A stretch of 64,000 nucleotides of DNA, from assembly GCF_910592395.1 (NCBI RefSeq), contig NC_088324.1, positions 11,186,953-11,250,952 of the forward strand, written 5' to 3'. Below, piece after piece: positions 13,050 to 29,300 of the stretch. Source of the DNA: Lineus longissimus. Its lineage: Eukaryota; Nemertea; Pilidiophora; Heteronemertea; Lineidae. A model generated the notes under the pieces. It was not told where the DNA came from and searched no databases. It was given only the letters and a program-made list of their open reading frames with translations. The position numbers were made by a program, and so were the translations under genes. The number at the start of each line of letters is the position of its first letter. Within the stretch, counting starts at the first letter, position 1.

Positions 13050-14103
13050 AATTGGCGAGGCATCATGAAGATTATGCCTGCCATTTCGGTCGGAATTGCC
13101 AAGAGGCATCTTTGTACAAGTTAGGATCTAGGTCACATAGTAAGAAAACGTGTCATGTTTGTTGAAATTTCCAAAGTTGACCTCTGTGACCTTGAACAGC
13201 ATGTCAAATCAAAAACCTGGGTAATATGTCATGTAACCTTACCAGATGTACCTATGATGAATATTTGGAAATGCTCAAGCCTTTAGTTCCGGAGAAATAG
13301 CACTTTTTGTGTTTCGGGTTTCCGCCCCCTGGTGGCCAATCCATGAATCAAATCACATCGAAAGTTGTCATTTGACCTAGGGGTATATATGTACAAGATT
13401 TCAAGTCAGTAACACAAGCGGTTATGAAACGTGCCGCGATTGCCTAACGGCGATGCCAATAGCGAACTTTGACCTCGGCGACCTTGAAAAGTACGTCAAA
13501 TTAAACACCCGGGTATAATGTCATGTAACCTTACGAGATGTACCTATGATAAATATTTGGAAATTACCCAGCCTTTAGTTCCGGGGAAATAGCCTTTTGT
13601 GTTTCGGGTTTCGGCTCCCTGGTGGCCAATCCATGAATCAAATCACAACGAAATTTAGTCTCTGAGGTCATTTGACCGAGGGGTACAAGATTTCAAGTTA
13701 GTTACACCAGCGGTTATGATACATGCCACTATTGCCTAAAGGCGATGCCAGAGCTTACTTTGACCTCTATGATCTTGAAAAGTACCTCAAATCAAAAACC
13801 CAAGTTATATTTCAAGCACCCTTATGACATTCACCCACCGTAAAAATTTCATGATTCTAGCTAGCAGCGTTTATAGCCAAAAATAGCTTTTCAAAGAGTG
13901 CCATCTATATGGCTTACAAGCAGCCAAATTGGGCTAATTTTCATTTTGGAAGAAGGTCTTGCCCAGTGGTACTCACACACCAAGTGTGAACTTTCTGGGT
14001 CGGGTGGTTAAGAAAAGTGTCATTCTTTTCTCAAAAGTTAACGACGGACGACGACGACGACGGACGCCATAGTATCGTATAAGCTCTCCTGAAAGGTGAG
14101 CTC
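13050..14103 (-). mobile_element. Tandem-core repeat element, copy A
   Basis: On the minus strand the element begins with a short hairpin (14082-14103, AGCTCACCT and its complement) and a short GTC/CGT-rich run. It continues with two clear core units of about 290 bp (13178-13467, 13468-13758) and a third, diverged one. Each unit carries TGACCT-N3-TGACCT, TTTCGGGTTTC and CCCTGGTGGCC. The same architecture recurs at 22.37-23.54 kb in the opposite orientation. No transposase is present. The plan (terminal hairpin, microsatellite, tandem core) recalls tandem-core elements seen in molluscs and other marine invertebrates, but the family name is not certain. Confidence 0.7.
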
Positions 14104-16506
14104 AAAAGTAAAGCCAGAAAGTTTATGAAAACGAAACCTGACACTTGAAGTGACAACCATCTCACCCAAATGAAAAGAAGAAAATCTTTTGGTTTCAATC
14201 TATTCATTTTGATATAGGTCCTTGAATGTATTTTTCCTTTTATCTAGCCCTCTGCAGATTGAGATGATGGCTGTCGAGAAGACCCTGACCACTCAACCAA
14301 GATCTACAATTCGTACTAGAGTAGATGTGACTCTCAAATATTTTGGATGACGAAGGAATCCAACGCATATATGGTAAGTATAAATAGGTGACAAGACAGT
14401 ATATGGTTGAACACGCCATTGGCTGAGTTCTTTTCATCAAGTCGAAAAATGGTGGATTTTATCTTCAAACTGCACAAGCAACCTCATTTTGGAATTGAAT
14501 TGCAAATCAAGTGTCAAGTAGGATAGCGTTGTGGTCGTCTGTATTAAGGCTTTTAGAAAATTAAGACAAGAACACATTTCTTAAATATATCCAACCCCTT
14601 CCAGAAACTAGCTTTTGAAAAACCCACTTCAGCCGCCTTGTTTTGATCGACCCGATTATTCAGGCAGAGATGCGCTAAGCTAACTATACCCCCATATTGC
14701 TTGAAGACTTCAGCAACTTCAGGAAGATTTCGCACATTGATTGGGAAACCTTGGACTTGCATGTACTGTACTGGTGAAACCGAACAAACTCGGCCCTAAA
14801 GTGTATTTACAGGGTGTGCCAATAAATATTCCATATGTTCTGTGGCTGCACTGAAATAGACAGGCTATTAGATTTTCATTCCATGGTTTTGTCACTGCAT
14901 CGCTCCTTACTTAACACAAACTGTGTCAAAAATAGAAGTAAAAGAGCCACACTTTTGCAGTGGTTTGGGTCTCTGACAAGCAGTCATGAGGTCCCGGGCT
15001 CTCCAGTTGAAAATGCTCAGGTTGTAGTGCTGATTGAGCAGCTAATCTGAGTTCCAGTTCCACTGAAATCTCTCGGCATAGACTGGGGTAAGAGTTAAAA
15101 GTAGGGTGACAGTCTCAACCGTTGTTGATATCAAGACTAGAAGCCCGAAACTTGTAAATTATGCTTTAGGGACAGACAAGATGTCGCGACGCGATGAGAT
15201 AAGGGGCTGAGTGAGGGCTTTAACTTAAGGGGTACACCGTTTGTTATTACTGGTGGTCCAGGAAAATTGAATTTCAGTTATACACAATGCTGTAGAACAG
15301 TTATTATGCATGTGAGTTTGCTGAAACTGGGTGCTTCTGGTATTTGTATTTCTATACAACGGCAGTGCCAGTCCTGAAGTCTATATTTAGTACATATTTG
15401 TGCAATTGGAAATTTCAAATTTAATCACAAACTTCTGACTTCTAATGAACAGTTAAGGATTTAAGGGTTGTGATTCTATCATAAACTGCTGTGGTGAATT
15501 TGATGAAACTGAATGAAAGGCCCTATGGCACATGCATTAATAATAGTAGAACAATGGAGTAACCTTAAATTTTGTTTTCTAGACGCTCACAGATATGGGC
15601 AGATGACTGAGAGTCGAGTGGATTCAGTGGATCGAACGGTTGCGCTGAGGGATATCCAAGTACAGGAGTGACGAACCACAGTTCAGCAAACGATGCCTTG
15701 ACAGACCAATTCAAGGAGAACCTTCGCTAAGATCAGGAAGGGAACGTGTTTGCTGTGTGGATGGATTGAACATTTGAATGTCCGTCATTCTATAAACTAT
15801 AATGACAATATTCTAATGGACTATATTGACAATCTAACTCCAAAGGGACTCTCTGGACTTGGGGAAAGCTACAGTCATAGAGTCCTGACATGATATCCTG
15901 CAGCCACCATGAGGACAGCCTATCTCATACCTTCGGAAGGATGCCATCACACGGTAATATAAACAAATCAATTTCAGTTTTTCAAATGCCTGATTTAGAG
16001 ATCGTGAGCTCTCTGTTGAGGAACAATTTTCCAACGTTGTCTTTGGGATACCAATTGCAATGTGATTTTCATCAAACTCACAGTGATGTCTGATGATAGT
16101 TTGGACCAATCGCAATTAGTAAAACAATACACTGTTGCAAAATGTGCAAAAAGAAGTAGACAATAAGGAATGCACGTTCTAAACATGTTTAAAGCTTGCT
16201 CCTCCATATGATTGCATCATTCAGAAATATGGTTTTTACAAGGAAAAATGCTTTGAAAACATGAAAACAATCGTACTTTCAATGACTATACAAAGGGGAG
16301 GGCAAAGGAACTACAATAGAAAGGATGGTTAAAACTATTATCTGTGCAATTCTGATGAAAATCGCATCGTAACTAAATAGTATTAAAACACCTGGATTTA
16401 CAATGAACCGCACTTTACAGTGTAAATGCAACATGCGCCAACGAAGCCTCGTTTTGAGTTCAGCGGTTATAGCTAGGCTGCTTGGGTTGGTGCCCCGTTG
16501 GTATTG

Positions 16507-16606
16507 ATTGTCTAACCGAAACTACGAGGGTAGAGTTCAACCTCAGCTCCGCCTCGCTTTTTGGTCTACATTTTAGCTCCACCCTCATGGTTCTGGAGAG
16601 ACAACC
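16507..16606. repeat. Imperfect hairpin, MITE-like
   Basis: A 30-bp stretch around TTGTCTAACCGAAACTACGA is repeated in reverse complement about 65 bp away (TTGTCT.TCC.GAACCATGAG read on the minus strand), with several mismatches. It is a short inverted repeat within the last intron of the candidate gene at 11.7-17.1 kb. Confidence 0.45.
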
Positions 16607-17486
16607 TTGAACCTCCAGCTCGGTATCAATTCCAAAATCCCAAAAATGACTTGGAAAATGTTCCTTAAGAGAACTGCCCTTTTGACGAAACTTCTCAAAT
16701 TCTACAGTCTGTCACCTCCCTCTGAAACTGAGAACTTAAACTGCTGATTTTCTAAGGATAGAATTTGTCATTGTAATGACATCAGGCATGTCAAGGAGGG
16801 ATACACATTTGTGTCTCTTGCTAATTCAAAGCAGCACTGAGACTGAGAGTGAGAATCCTGAACGAAGGCTGTAGAGAAGTTGTCCACTAGTTATCTATAC
16901 AGTGAGCACCATGACCCCTTGACATTGAATTATCAACTTCGCATGTGCTCTTACATATGTACAACCATCATTTCATGTTGTCTTTTTCTTTTCAGCATGA
17001 TGAGCCATCCCACAGAAGGGAGAAGGATGTTGTTGACCTAGCACATCCCAACCATGCTCCCATCGCCGTCAAGTAACAGTACGACGGTTGTATTATGTCG
17101 CCGTAGGCCCTATTGTTTTATCAAAATATCTGATTGAAAGGTGATTTAATGAAAATTCAAATTTTTCTGATGGTGAGAAGGCAAATATTTATCTAGCTTA
17201 TGACAAGCATAGATTCTTTTAATCAAATCTTGGTTATGACCATGACTTATGCCATGGTTCAAAATCTTACACTTTATATATCAAGGAATTGGGTTGTTAT
17301 TAGCTAACAAGGGAGCCAATAAGGCACAGAAGAAAGAACAATTAGGGGGTGGGGGTTGCCAACAGCCGCCTTGGGCATATCAGGACCCTGAAATTCTTGT
17401 CAGGCTAAAGTTATTTTTCTGCTTAAAAAATCACCGAATTCATCAGATATTCATTTGATTATATCCATCACTTTGGACATGGGGTC

Positions 17487-17529
17487 CATGTGTTCTTGTT
17501 TCGCTGACCCCACGAAACAAGAACACATG
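17487..17529. repeat. Perfect 17-bp stem hairpin
   Basis: CATGTGTTCTTGTTTCG at 17487-17503 is followed, after the 9-base loop CTGACCCCA, by its exact reverse complement at 17513-17529. It is not followed by a T run and does not look like a bacterial terminator. It lies about 400 bp after the last candidate exon of the 11.7-17.1 kb gene. Confidence 0.7.
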
Positions 17530-19855
17530 TGTCTGATGGAAACGTAGGCCTTTCATACTGTTTCTCGATCTCATCAGTACCACAGAATCAACTGACATGG
17601 CCTGGGCTCTGATGCCCTGGACCCTTTATCACACTGGCTGGATCAGTTGCTCAGTACATGTACCTTCATGCTCGAGACAACTGACCGACAGTGATAAGTT
17701 GAATTTAAATTTCCTCCTTCTTAAAATACCAAACATCTTTCCAATTGAACTAAAACAGTTGGATAAACTCTCACTGTTTTATTGAAAATTTAAAGACTGA
17801 TCCTTCCCTAGTGGTCACACGGCGCCGTTGTCAAAGCGTGTCATTCGACAATGGTGGCATGCATGCATGTTTTGTTACGGCTTACCAGGGACCCCAAATT
17901 GTTGATGATGATGTTCTCCATGAGTACATCTCCTTGGATAATAGTTGAGCATAATGGTACCTGCCCTCATGACAATTTTGGACATAATACTGAATTGATC
18001 GAGAAAAGTGTAATTTAAAAATTGCAACTTTTAGACGTTCCTGTATGAATGTATTTGAAAATACTGTATGTAAACTAAATATTTTGTAAAATGCTGAATA
18101 AATGAGATCTATAGACTCCATGACTTGGCAAAAAGTATGGCAAACCCAACTTTTAATCTTTGCCATGTCAAGGTCACCTCTTTTGTCATGCAAATAACAT
18201 GTTAGAACTGCTCCTTTTGTCATGCTAATTGGCAGCCAGATCTGTCCAGCGGACATGAGAAATGTGGTTCTTTTGTTATTCAAATTGAGTCCTGCAAATC
18301 AACAGCAGTGACCAAACCTATTGTCAGCTAACATACAATAGCTATTCATGTATAATAAACATGATGAATGCATGAAGAGGTTTAGTGCTAACTCAAACCA
18401 TTGTGTTGGAACGTTGAGTCTATTGTGTTTGATCTCAATTTAGCATTGGGTTGCAAGGACACTTATCAGTGTTTCTTTGTGATATCTTGTAAAGAAGTTG
18501 ACCATGTCTTAAAGGGATAGTGCTTAACTGTCCTATCTCCTGGTCCTCTTCTTGTGTTTGGCTTTCGGAGTGGTGCAGCAAAAAAATAATGTACAATGTA
18601 TGTACTCATTTGAAACATAAGCGCCTGTCACCTGTGTGATGGAGATGGCGACTCCCTCCGATTGCGTAGGTTTTCTCCCGGTATGCGGGTTTCCTCCTAC
18701 ACGACTTTCCAATTCGTCATGTGTCTTCCTTGGAATGTACAACAATAAAGTTTTTTTGAAAGAGAAACAGTTCTTTCTTATTGGCCTTTTCACCGGAGCC
18801 GTCGTGCTGACCAGATTTTGACCTTGACAAATAGGTCAAATAAAAAAACCTTCCTATGTCTTGCATCCCAATCGAAGATGGAAATGAAACACTTTTTAGT
18901 GTTGCTTGTTTCAGTCGCCTCTGAAGTCATCTTACCTGGCGGATTATGCATAAAGTTGAAACGTCCATAACCACTGTGTTGGACTGCAAGCATACTAACC
19001 TTTGCACCCCAAGGAGAAGAGTCCATTGATCATAATATTTGCTTGCAGGGTAGTTCACTACCACACGACAATCAAGGTCTTTTCATGCTGGGTGAAAGCA
19101 TTGGCATCAAAATGTGCCCTTGTGCACCCTAAATAACAAATGACGTTACCATTTGACTGTTCTTGCTGTGTGTAAAGCAGGGTGTGCTTGTGACGCACTT
19201 GTCCACAGTAATAACCTGGCCGGCCGAAAACACGATACTTTGATTTGGCTTGTTTGGCCACAACAATCAACAAAAGCCATGAGCTTGCCCCCTCGAGTGG
19301 TAGGCTCTCTATAAAAACAAAGCCTCGGGGTCATGCCACTGTTTTGTGTATTGTAAACGGATGACGACGACAACGCACGGTGCAGTATTTCACAGATTCC
19401 GCACTCGCTGTACAGACAAGGAGAAAATTAATTTCAAAGATATCTCACTAACTCTTACCGACTGTCAAGCAACATTAACCCAATTGACGGAGTAAATCGG
19501 GAGTTCATCAATTAAAAACAACTAAGACATGCAAAGATGTGTGCTTTTTGAGCAAAGTTTTATTTCTGAAAAGACACCGATTACTCAGAAATGGAGTAAT
19601 ATAGTTCTTATATAGTTTATAGGTGACAGATATGATGAACAGCACCTGGCTGGCTTTACAGTTGGTCTAAACCATGGTTTCAAAATGCACAAGAGCTTGG
19701 TTGATGAATTGCTTCTAGCTGAATAACACTTGGATCACTGGGACGGATTCCCATGCTTCCATGACACAAAAAGGTCTAGTAATAATAACTTCCATAGGCC
19801 CTACAATACATAATTATGCACTAGGAGATAGAAACGCTTTTAATAATATCATTAT
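17530..19855. other. Gene-poor stretch with a dispersed repeat fragment
   Basis: No exon is supported. The segment at 18651-18705 (CCTCCGATTGCGTAGG, TTTTCTCCCGG, GGGTTTCCTCC) resembles a TTTTCTCC-GGGT-TCCGGTTTCCTCC motif that I recall as repeated in many animal genomes. The rest shows only low-complexity A/T runs. Confidence 0.35.
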
Positions 19856-20190
19856 TAAGGAGTATGAGGAGGGTGAATGTGATCATCTGAGGAATCGGAT
19901 ATAGATTCATACTGGTGATAAACTGACTGTGGTCATCTGAGAGATGGGGATTCATAGTGGTGATAAACCATACAATGTGGAGGGATGTCCAAACATGAGT
20001 TAGGCCTTTGGCTTCTGTTAGCCAGGATTCATACTGGTGATAAACCATTCAATGGGAACTCGGGTGAATGTGATCATCTGTGGATCGGATATGGATTCAT
20101 GGTGATAAACAATGTAAACTCAAGTGACTGTGGTCGTCAGAGAGATGTGGATTCATAGTGGTGATTAACCATTCAGTGCAGAGGGATGTC
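19856..20190 (+). pseudogene. Relic of a C2H2 zinc-finger array
   Basis: ATTCATACTGGTGATAAACC, which reads IHTGDKP (the H-T-G-E/D-K-P linker between C2H2 fingers), recurs with small changes at about 19904, 19950, 20028, 20093 and 20149. Before several copies lies TGTGATCATCTGAGG-like sequence, which reads C-D-H-L-R as in a finger helix, and after two of them lies GGATGTCC. Spacing (46-78 bp) is shorter than the 84 bp of an intact finger, and stops are frequent in every frame, so this is a decayed array. One inverted linker fragment sits at about 20533-20560. The parent gene is not in the window. Confidence 0.55.
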
Positions 20191-20701
20191 CAAACATGAG
20201 TTATTAGTATTTTATGATTCTGTATTTATCAACTTCTGTTGATTATTTATTTATTACTCAATTTCTGTTTGGCTTTGGTCTCAATCTAAGCTTCCACGGG
20301 ACCTAATGGGGCTCAAGATCATATCAACCCCCTTATGATGTCTAACTGCATCTTAACCCCCTTATGATGTCTAACTACAGGACATCACAATCTTTGTTCT
20401 GGAGTTCATGCACATCCCCCCCAGATGGCAGACAAGCAAAAGCACCCAGACTCTCTTAGAGAGCTGTTAGGACGAGTCCTGGCTTAGAGTTACCATAGTT
20501 ACTCTAAGGTCCTGGTAACCACCCGAGTTCCCATTGTATGGTTTATCACCAGTATGAATCCTGGCAACAGAACCCAAAGGCGCCTCTGGTGTCAAGATGA
20601 GGAACTCTTCAGTCAACGCATGCGCCATAAACACTCCCACTTACCACAGAATTGGGGAGACCAATTGATGATCAGCCAACAAGCGTGTACATTGAATCGC
20701 A

Positions 20702-24448
<3,747 letters not shown>

Positions 24449-25383
24449 TGATACTTGAGGGCTGTTAGCTTTAGACTTGATTTTAGATAGAAGGTGCTAC
24501 ATAAACATATGTATTCTATACTTCCAGAGCTACATTTTGGATTTTTGGGTAACTTTGGGAACCTTGCTGTGTTCTATAATTGGAACTCTGTTTAAAAACG
24601 GATTGAAATGGGAACCAATTTGTCATTAGTTCTTGAGAAAGCCAGGAGATGGCAGTGTATTCTCTTTGTTCAGGTTGGTAGCCAATTATGGACAGAATAA
24701 GATTAGTTTTGTTAATGGCCACCTGTTGAGCCACAAGTATGTAATTGTTGATACATTATTCTAATCTCTGGAGTAAGTCAGGATTATAATGTTTAAAAAA
24801 AGATTTAAAATCCAACTTTTGTTTTCTGTTATGTTTATTTTTGGAGTTCAAATAATGACCAGACTTAGGCTTGTATTGGAGCATTTTGTACCTTGATACT
24901 TCACCTAAAATGCTCACTCAGTCAGTGCTGCTTCAAACCCCTTATGGTCGTCCGTATTTCACTGGGAAAGCAGTTGTCAGTCATCTTGTGGGTATCTCCT
25001 TGTTTCAAGTTGTTGACAGGAAAATTGAAATTGACTTTGGGTAGGTATGTCCATTCAGAAAGACAACAGGAACAATTTTATCTTATAAATACTTTAATGA
25101 ACTATAAATATGAATCTATTTACACATATGAGTTGCATTATGATGAAGGGTTTGTACAACAATGATTGCACACCAGGAAAACATCGGTACTTCGCTGCAG
25201 TGTCTCGAAAAACATGCCAAATACATGTACTGGTACTATAAATTGTTATGCTTTTGAGTATTTGCCTGTTCAGCTTTGGTATCCACTGCTATACAATGAC
25301 CTGGCACCAACTGAAAATGGCTGCTGCAGCAAAGGTTCACAAACCCAAGCCAACCTTATTTAATACTGTTTTGTTCTTTGAGC

Positions 25384-25593
25384 TCTAACCACTTCACTCC
25401 TCCGAAATTTGGTCAAACGAGGGAAGCACACGCTCGGGTAGACCGAAATTTTGATATTGCGTCGTCATGACGCAGTGTAATATGATGCATGAAAGACAGC
25501 ATGGTGTTCGGTCATTGCTGCCATTGGTGGTGTAGAAAGCCATAGTCGACCTAATAATAATGTCAAAGTGTGTCCTGTAGTGAAGTGGTTAGA
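25384..25593. mobile_element. Small MITE with terminal inverted repeats
   Basis: TCTAACCACTTCACT at the left end and its exact complement AGTGAAGTGGTTAGA at the right end bound a 210-bp segment with no coding sequence. The interior has a palindromic TGCGTCGTCATGACGCA stretch. No target duplication is evident. Confidence 0.6.
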
Positions 25594-26143
25594 TTAGTTT
25601 TCGTAATGTGCAATTGAAATGCCATTATCACAGAGTTATCACAGTTTTTAAGGGTCATTCCACCTTGAAAGTAGCCAGAATTTATTATGTGCATTGGGGT
25701 TAAAATATAGAGGTGTTTCTAGCTCTTGTTTGGTGAAATGACCAGGTACATACGCTATAAATTCTCTAACTAAATCAGCAAAATATGTTGTATTGGTCTT
25801 GTAGAGAACGACCCTAACGTTCTTCCAGATGAAACTAAAAGGTCACTGCACCCTGCACCCTTTAAAAGTTCTCCCTATCTGTTTTCAGAAAAGCTTATGC
25901 ATTTTGTACAGAAGGGAGCTGACGCTGCTCTTTTTCTCAGTTCACGCCGCCCTTTTCTTTTCTAATTTTCGAAATCCCTGCCCTTCCATTTTGCTGGAAG
26001 AAACTCTCTACCCCGAGAAAAGGGTGGCTGCCACTGTTTTATTATTTTCAGACAGAGGTCAACAAAAATTGCCTTAAAAAATTTGGTATGGAAAAAATGA
26101 GATCAGGGAATGATCTGAAGATATTCCTTTTTAAACGCTTAAA

Positions 26144-26149
26144 TTTATT
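26144..26149 (-). promoter_or_regulatory. Candidate polyadenylation signal of CIMIP2B
   Basis: AATAAA on the minus strand, about 170 nt beyond the CIMIP2B stop codon. A second one follows at 26038-26043. Confidence 0.4.
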
Positions 26150-26319
26150 CACTACTTTGTACTTTGTTAAGATTCTCTCTTTATGGATATTCCCGTTCCT
26201 TGCATGCATCAAAAAAGTTTTGCATTGGACGTGTCGGAACTGGAGATGGCAAAAAATATTGTCAAAGATTACGGGAGAGGTAAAATATTTGAAAAGTTTT
26301 TGCAAGTTCTTGCGATCCT

Positions 26320-29300
26320 CTATGCACAAGCTTGAGCAGCAGATAGTCCAACGGCTGTCGAACTCAGAGCATTCTCGGTGCTGTTTCCGAATGTGTTTCC
26401 GTAGCGGAATTTCTGGCCTGGAAACAAGAGACAATTAGTAAATGAGTAGGATAGATTTTCACGATATTCAAGAACATGTGATCATGTTTGGTGTGCTAGC
26501 TTGCATTTTTAAAAAGTGGTCATTGCCCAAATTTATAGATTTCACAATGTATATTGACTGATACATACCAGGAATATGTCCTGTATAATGTGGCACCATC
26601 CCAGAGAAAACTGGATAAATCTGTGAATGGTCCATTTTCTGACTCTGCTGCCTCTGGATACGAACAGGTTCTCGGGTGAGCATGTTGAACTTGGTTAGAT
26701 CGGTTGAGAAGTCATTCAGAGCTTGATGGGTGATCAAGGGATAGCTCTTGCCAATCAGGCCTCTTGCTCTTGGTACAAAACCAGTATATCCTGAAAAGAA
26801 AGAAACTAAATTCTCCATCTGGTGTCATTTTCATGGAAATATCAACTAGATCAACTTGGCCGTTAAAATATTCAAAGATAAAAAAGGAAAACCATCTGAT
26901 TCTCTCCATCATATTGGTTTTTACCACTCACCTGACATGAATGACTTCTTTGGGTTATTGTTATTCATATAGTATGGAGACATGGAGTGATGGTGAGCGT
27001 CGACGGAGATATATGGCTTGGCCTCCTTTGCCTTGGCTTGGAGGGGTGGATGTGGCTGGTGACTGCCACCCTGGAAAAGAAAATGAAATGAACTGCAAGG
27101 TCTTATATAGAGCTAACGTACATAGTTGCAGTCTCACTTTCATTAACAATTACTCCCTCCCCCCAGCAATCTCAACATGATAAGCAAGAACTCATCAATA
27201 GCTTTGTAGTAAAAGGTCTTGCAATAAGGTTCTAAACTTCAGTGTGACAAGTCCTGTTATTTTTTCAATCTTTGCCAACCTGGCCTTGAGTTCTTCACAA
27301 AGACTGGCTGCATAGCATTTGGGTTGAATACTAATTGATAGATCCTTTACCATTGGACCTCCTTCCCCTCCCATTGACACACTTGATCTGGCATCTCGAC
27401 GTTTAATCTGGTCCTGTTCAAAGTCCACGATTGAGTTGAGGCAATTCTCGGCATATCGCTTGCCAAAATAATGCTGACTTTTTGGGATAAAACCTGAAAG
27501 TGAAATAGAGATTTTTGTAATTTTGTGCATCTGGGCACTTTCTAAAAAGGGCTGAAGGGCTGTAACTGAACTGAACTAAAATTGTACACACGTGTCACAA
27601 TAATCAAACTAACCTATATTGCCTACATTATTCAAACCCGTCTAGGATCATTTCATTCAGACTGTCATATCAATGATAAAACGTTTTTAAACTTATGACA
27701 GGTCATTTTATTCCAGCCATTACTTTTCAAAAGGGCAATTTTGACTCTTCATTGTTGACAGTGTGTTCATTATTAACATGATTAATGCTACCAGCCAAGC
27801 ATTGTACCTTCTTTATTATGGGCTGGTTATCAATGCATAAGGGTCAATATGATTTCAAGGTTCATGCTGCGACAATGTAGGTTTTATGGTTTACAGTAAT
27901 ATCAGCAGTGGTAATATATTAGCTGCATTGCCAAGAGAATCTCACTAGTTGTCCCTAAGGGCAAAGAGAAGACCTGTGTGGTTGAAGAATCTTTGAAATT
28001 CTTAATTTGACAGACACACTGGTACAGTGACTTAATGCTAAACGACATCCCCTTGTGGGTGGAACCCAGTTGCTCAATGTGCGTTAGCATTATCATTGAC
28101 ATTTAGCCCTAATGCTGCTCTTGTTAATGAAATTTAGTAAAGGAAATGATGCTCAGTCATTCAGTTGGCTAAAAGTGGCATTTGTGCTTGTTGAGCAACG
28201 ATGCCAATGATGTTCGCTTATATGGTGATGACACAAACTGCCTTCTCGTAAAAGCCAGACTTTGGAGACAGGACTTTTGAATGAAAAGAGTGTCTCGTAA
28301 CCAAACTTTAAACAGTGCTTTATACAAGACAAACATTATTATATTACTGGCCCACTTTTTAGTTTGGTGCTAAAACTTTCAGCAATATTCACATACTGCT
28401 TTTCGAACTTAACATTGGACCTTACCAATTTGTATTTAGATGTTTGATCAGTCTATTGAGACATACCAGATCGAACTAGGCCAGTGGTTCCGATCCAGTA
28501 GGTGTTAGGACTTAAATGGAACCTGCTGGGTATTAGCTTTTGTGACAGCACACGCGTCTATATTTCTATCTATGATACCTACTGCACTGGTACACTGATA
28601 TTATAATCCTGGAAAAGCTTGTGAAAATATTGCTCAGTCAACCAGGCCTGAGATCAAAGTCTAAAACTTGTTGTATTATAAATACTTAAACGCTTCGTAT
28701 ATCGTTCTGTATGCAAGGTGTTCTACCTCTTCCCATCATTTCTGACTGAAGTGTTGTGGCACTATTCCCTTGTGTGACTAACCACAAAGCCTCAGCTCAG
28801 CTCCCCCAAGGTATCATTTGGCCCTTAAAGGGAGACTCCAGGCAGGAGCCATGTGGGTCAGATTAAGTTGCACAGTCACTGATATGGGTGCCTCCTATCT
28901 CACAGTTCATCAGAACTATTCATGTTTGTATGAAGAATATTATCACTGGGGGCATGAAGGTTTTTAAAGGGTTGATAAACACCTTTTCTCTTACTCTTCA
29001 TGTTGGACAACCTATCTCTTGAGTGACCTTTAATCAGCGTACACATCTTAATTTTGCTTACTAAGTTTAAAGAAGATGATTGTCACTGTCACTTGTCCAC
29101 ATGGGAGCTCATTAGAAAATTCCTTCATGTGTCTTGTTTATAGACAGTTGATTGACGTTTCAAAATCGCAGCACTTTAGGAAGATAGGTCTTTACCATGT
29201 TAACAATTCTTCATTATGGAACAAAGACAACTGGGTGAATAAACATGATTGAAGAGATTATTGGGGATCATTTCTCTTGTTTAGAACTGTCTTGTTAGAG

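Larger units (their letters stand above)
11680..17076 (+). pseudogene. Unrecognised multi-exon gene, possibly a pseudogene (in-frame TGA and one frameshift)
   Basis: Five candidate exons on the + strand. Exon 1 is 11680-11872: ATG at 11680, one TGA at 11761-11763 in the same frame, then DEEGEPASSSRAEKTLDG and EEYVAANVGAIQ up to AGG|GTAAGC. Exon 2 is 12436-12663, open throughout in the joining frame and Arg/Ser/Thr-rich. Exon 3 is 14248-14373, with a perfect donor ATG|GTAAGT. Exon 4 is 15583-15659 and exon 5 is 16996-17076, ending ...NHAPIAVK-stop. Junctions 1-2, 3-4 and 4-5 keep phase; 2-3 does not, so a donor or an exon may be missed. In exon 3 the frame reading TLTTQPRSTIRTRVDVTLKY stops just after, while the frame one base away continues as DDEGIQRIYD into exon 4. 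I do not recognise the family. A decayed gene, assembly errors, or a non-coding RNA are all possible. Confidence 0.4.
24449..26319. other. Intergenic, SURF2 to CIMIP2B 3' ends
   Basis: This stretch lies between two convergent genes. Besides the MITE at 25384-25593 and candidate polyadenylation signals for CIMIP2B at 26144-26149 and 26038-26043 (TTTATT on the + strand), I see nothing that supports a gene. Confidence 0.4.

Noticed and set aside
17882-18283. 133-codon minus-strand frame
   Set aside because: It starts at TTG, spans a short local duplication (CTTTTGTCATGC-AAT repeats), and has no known domain.
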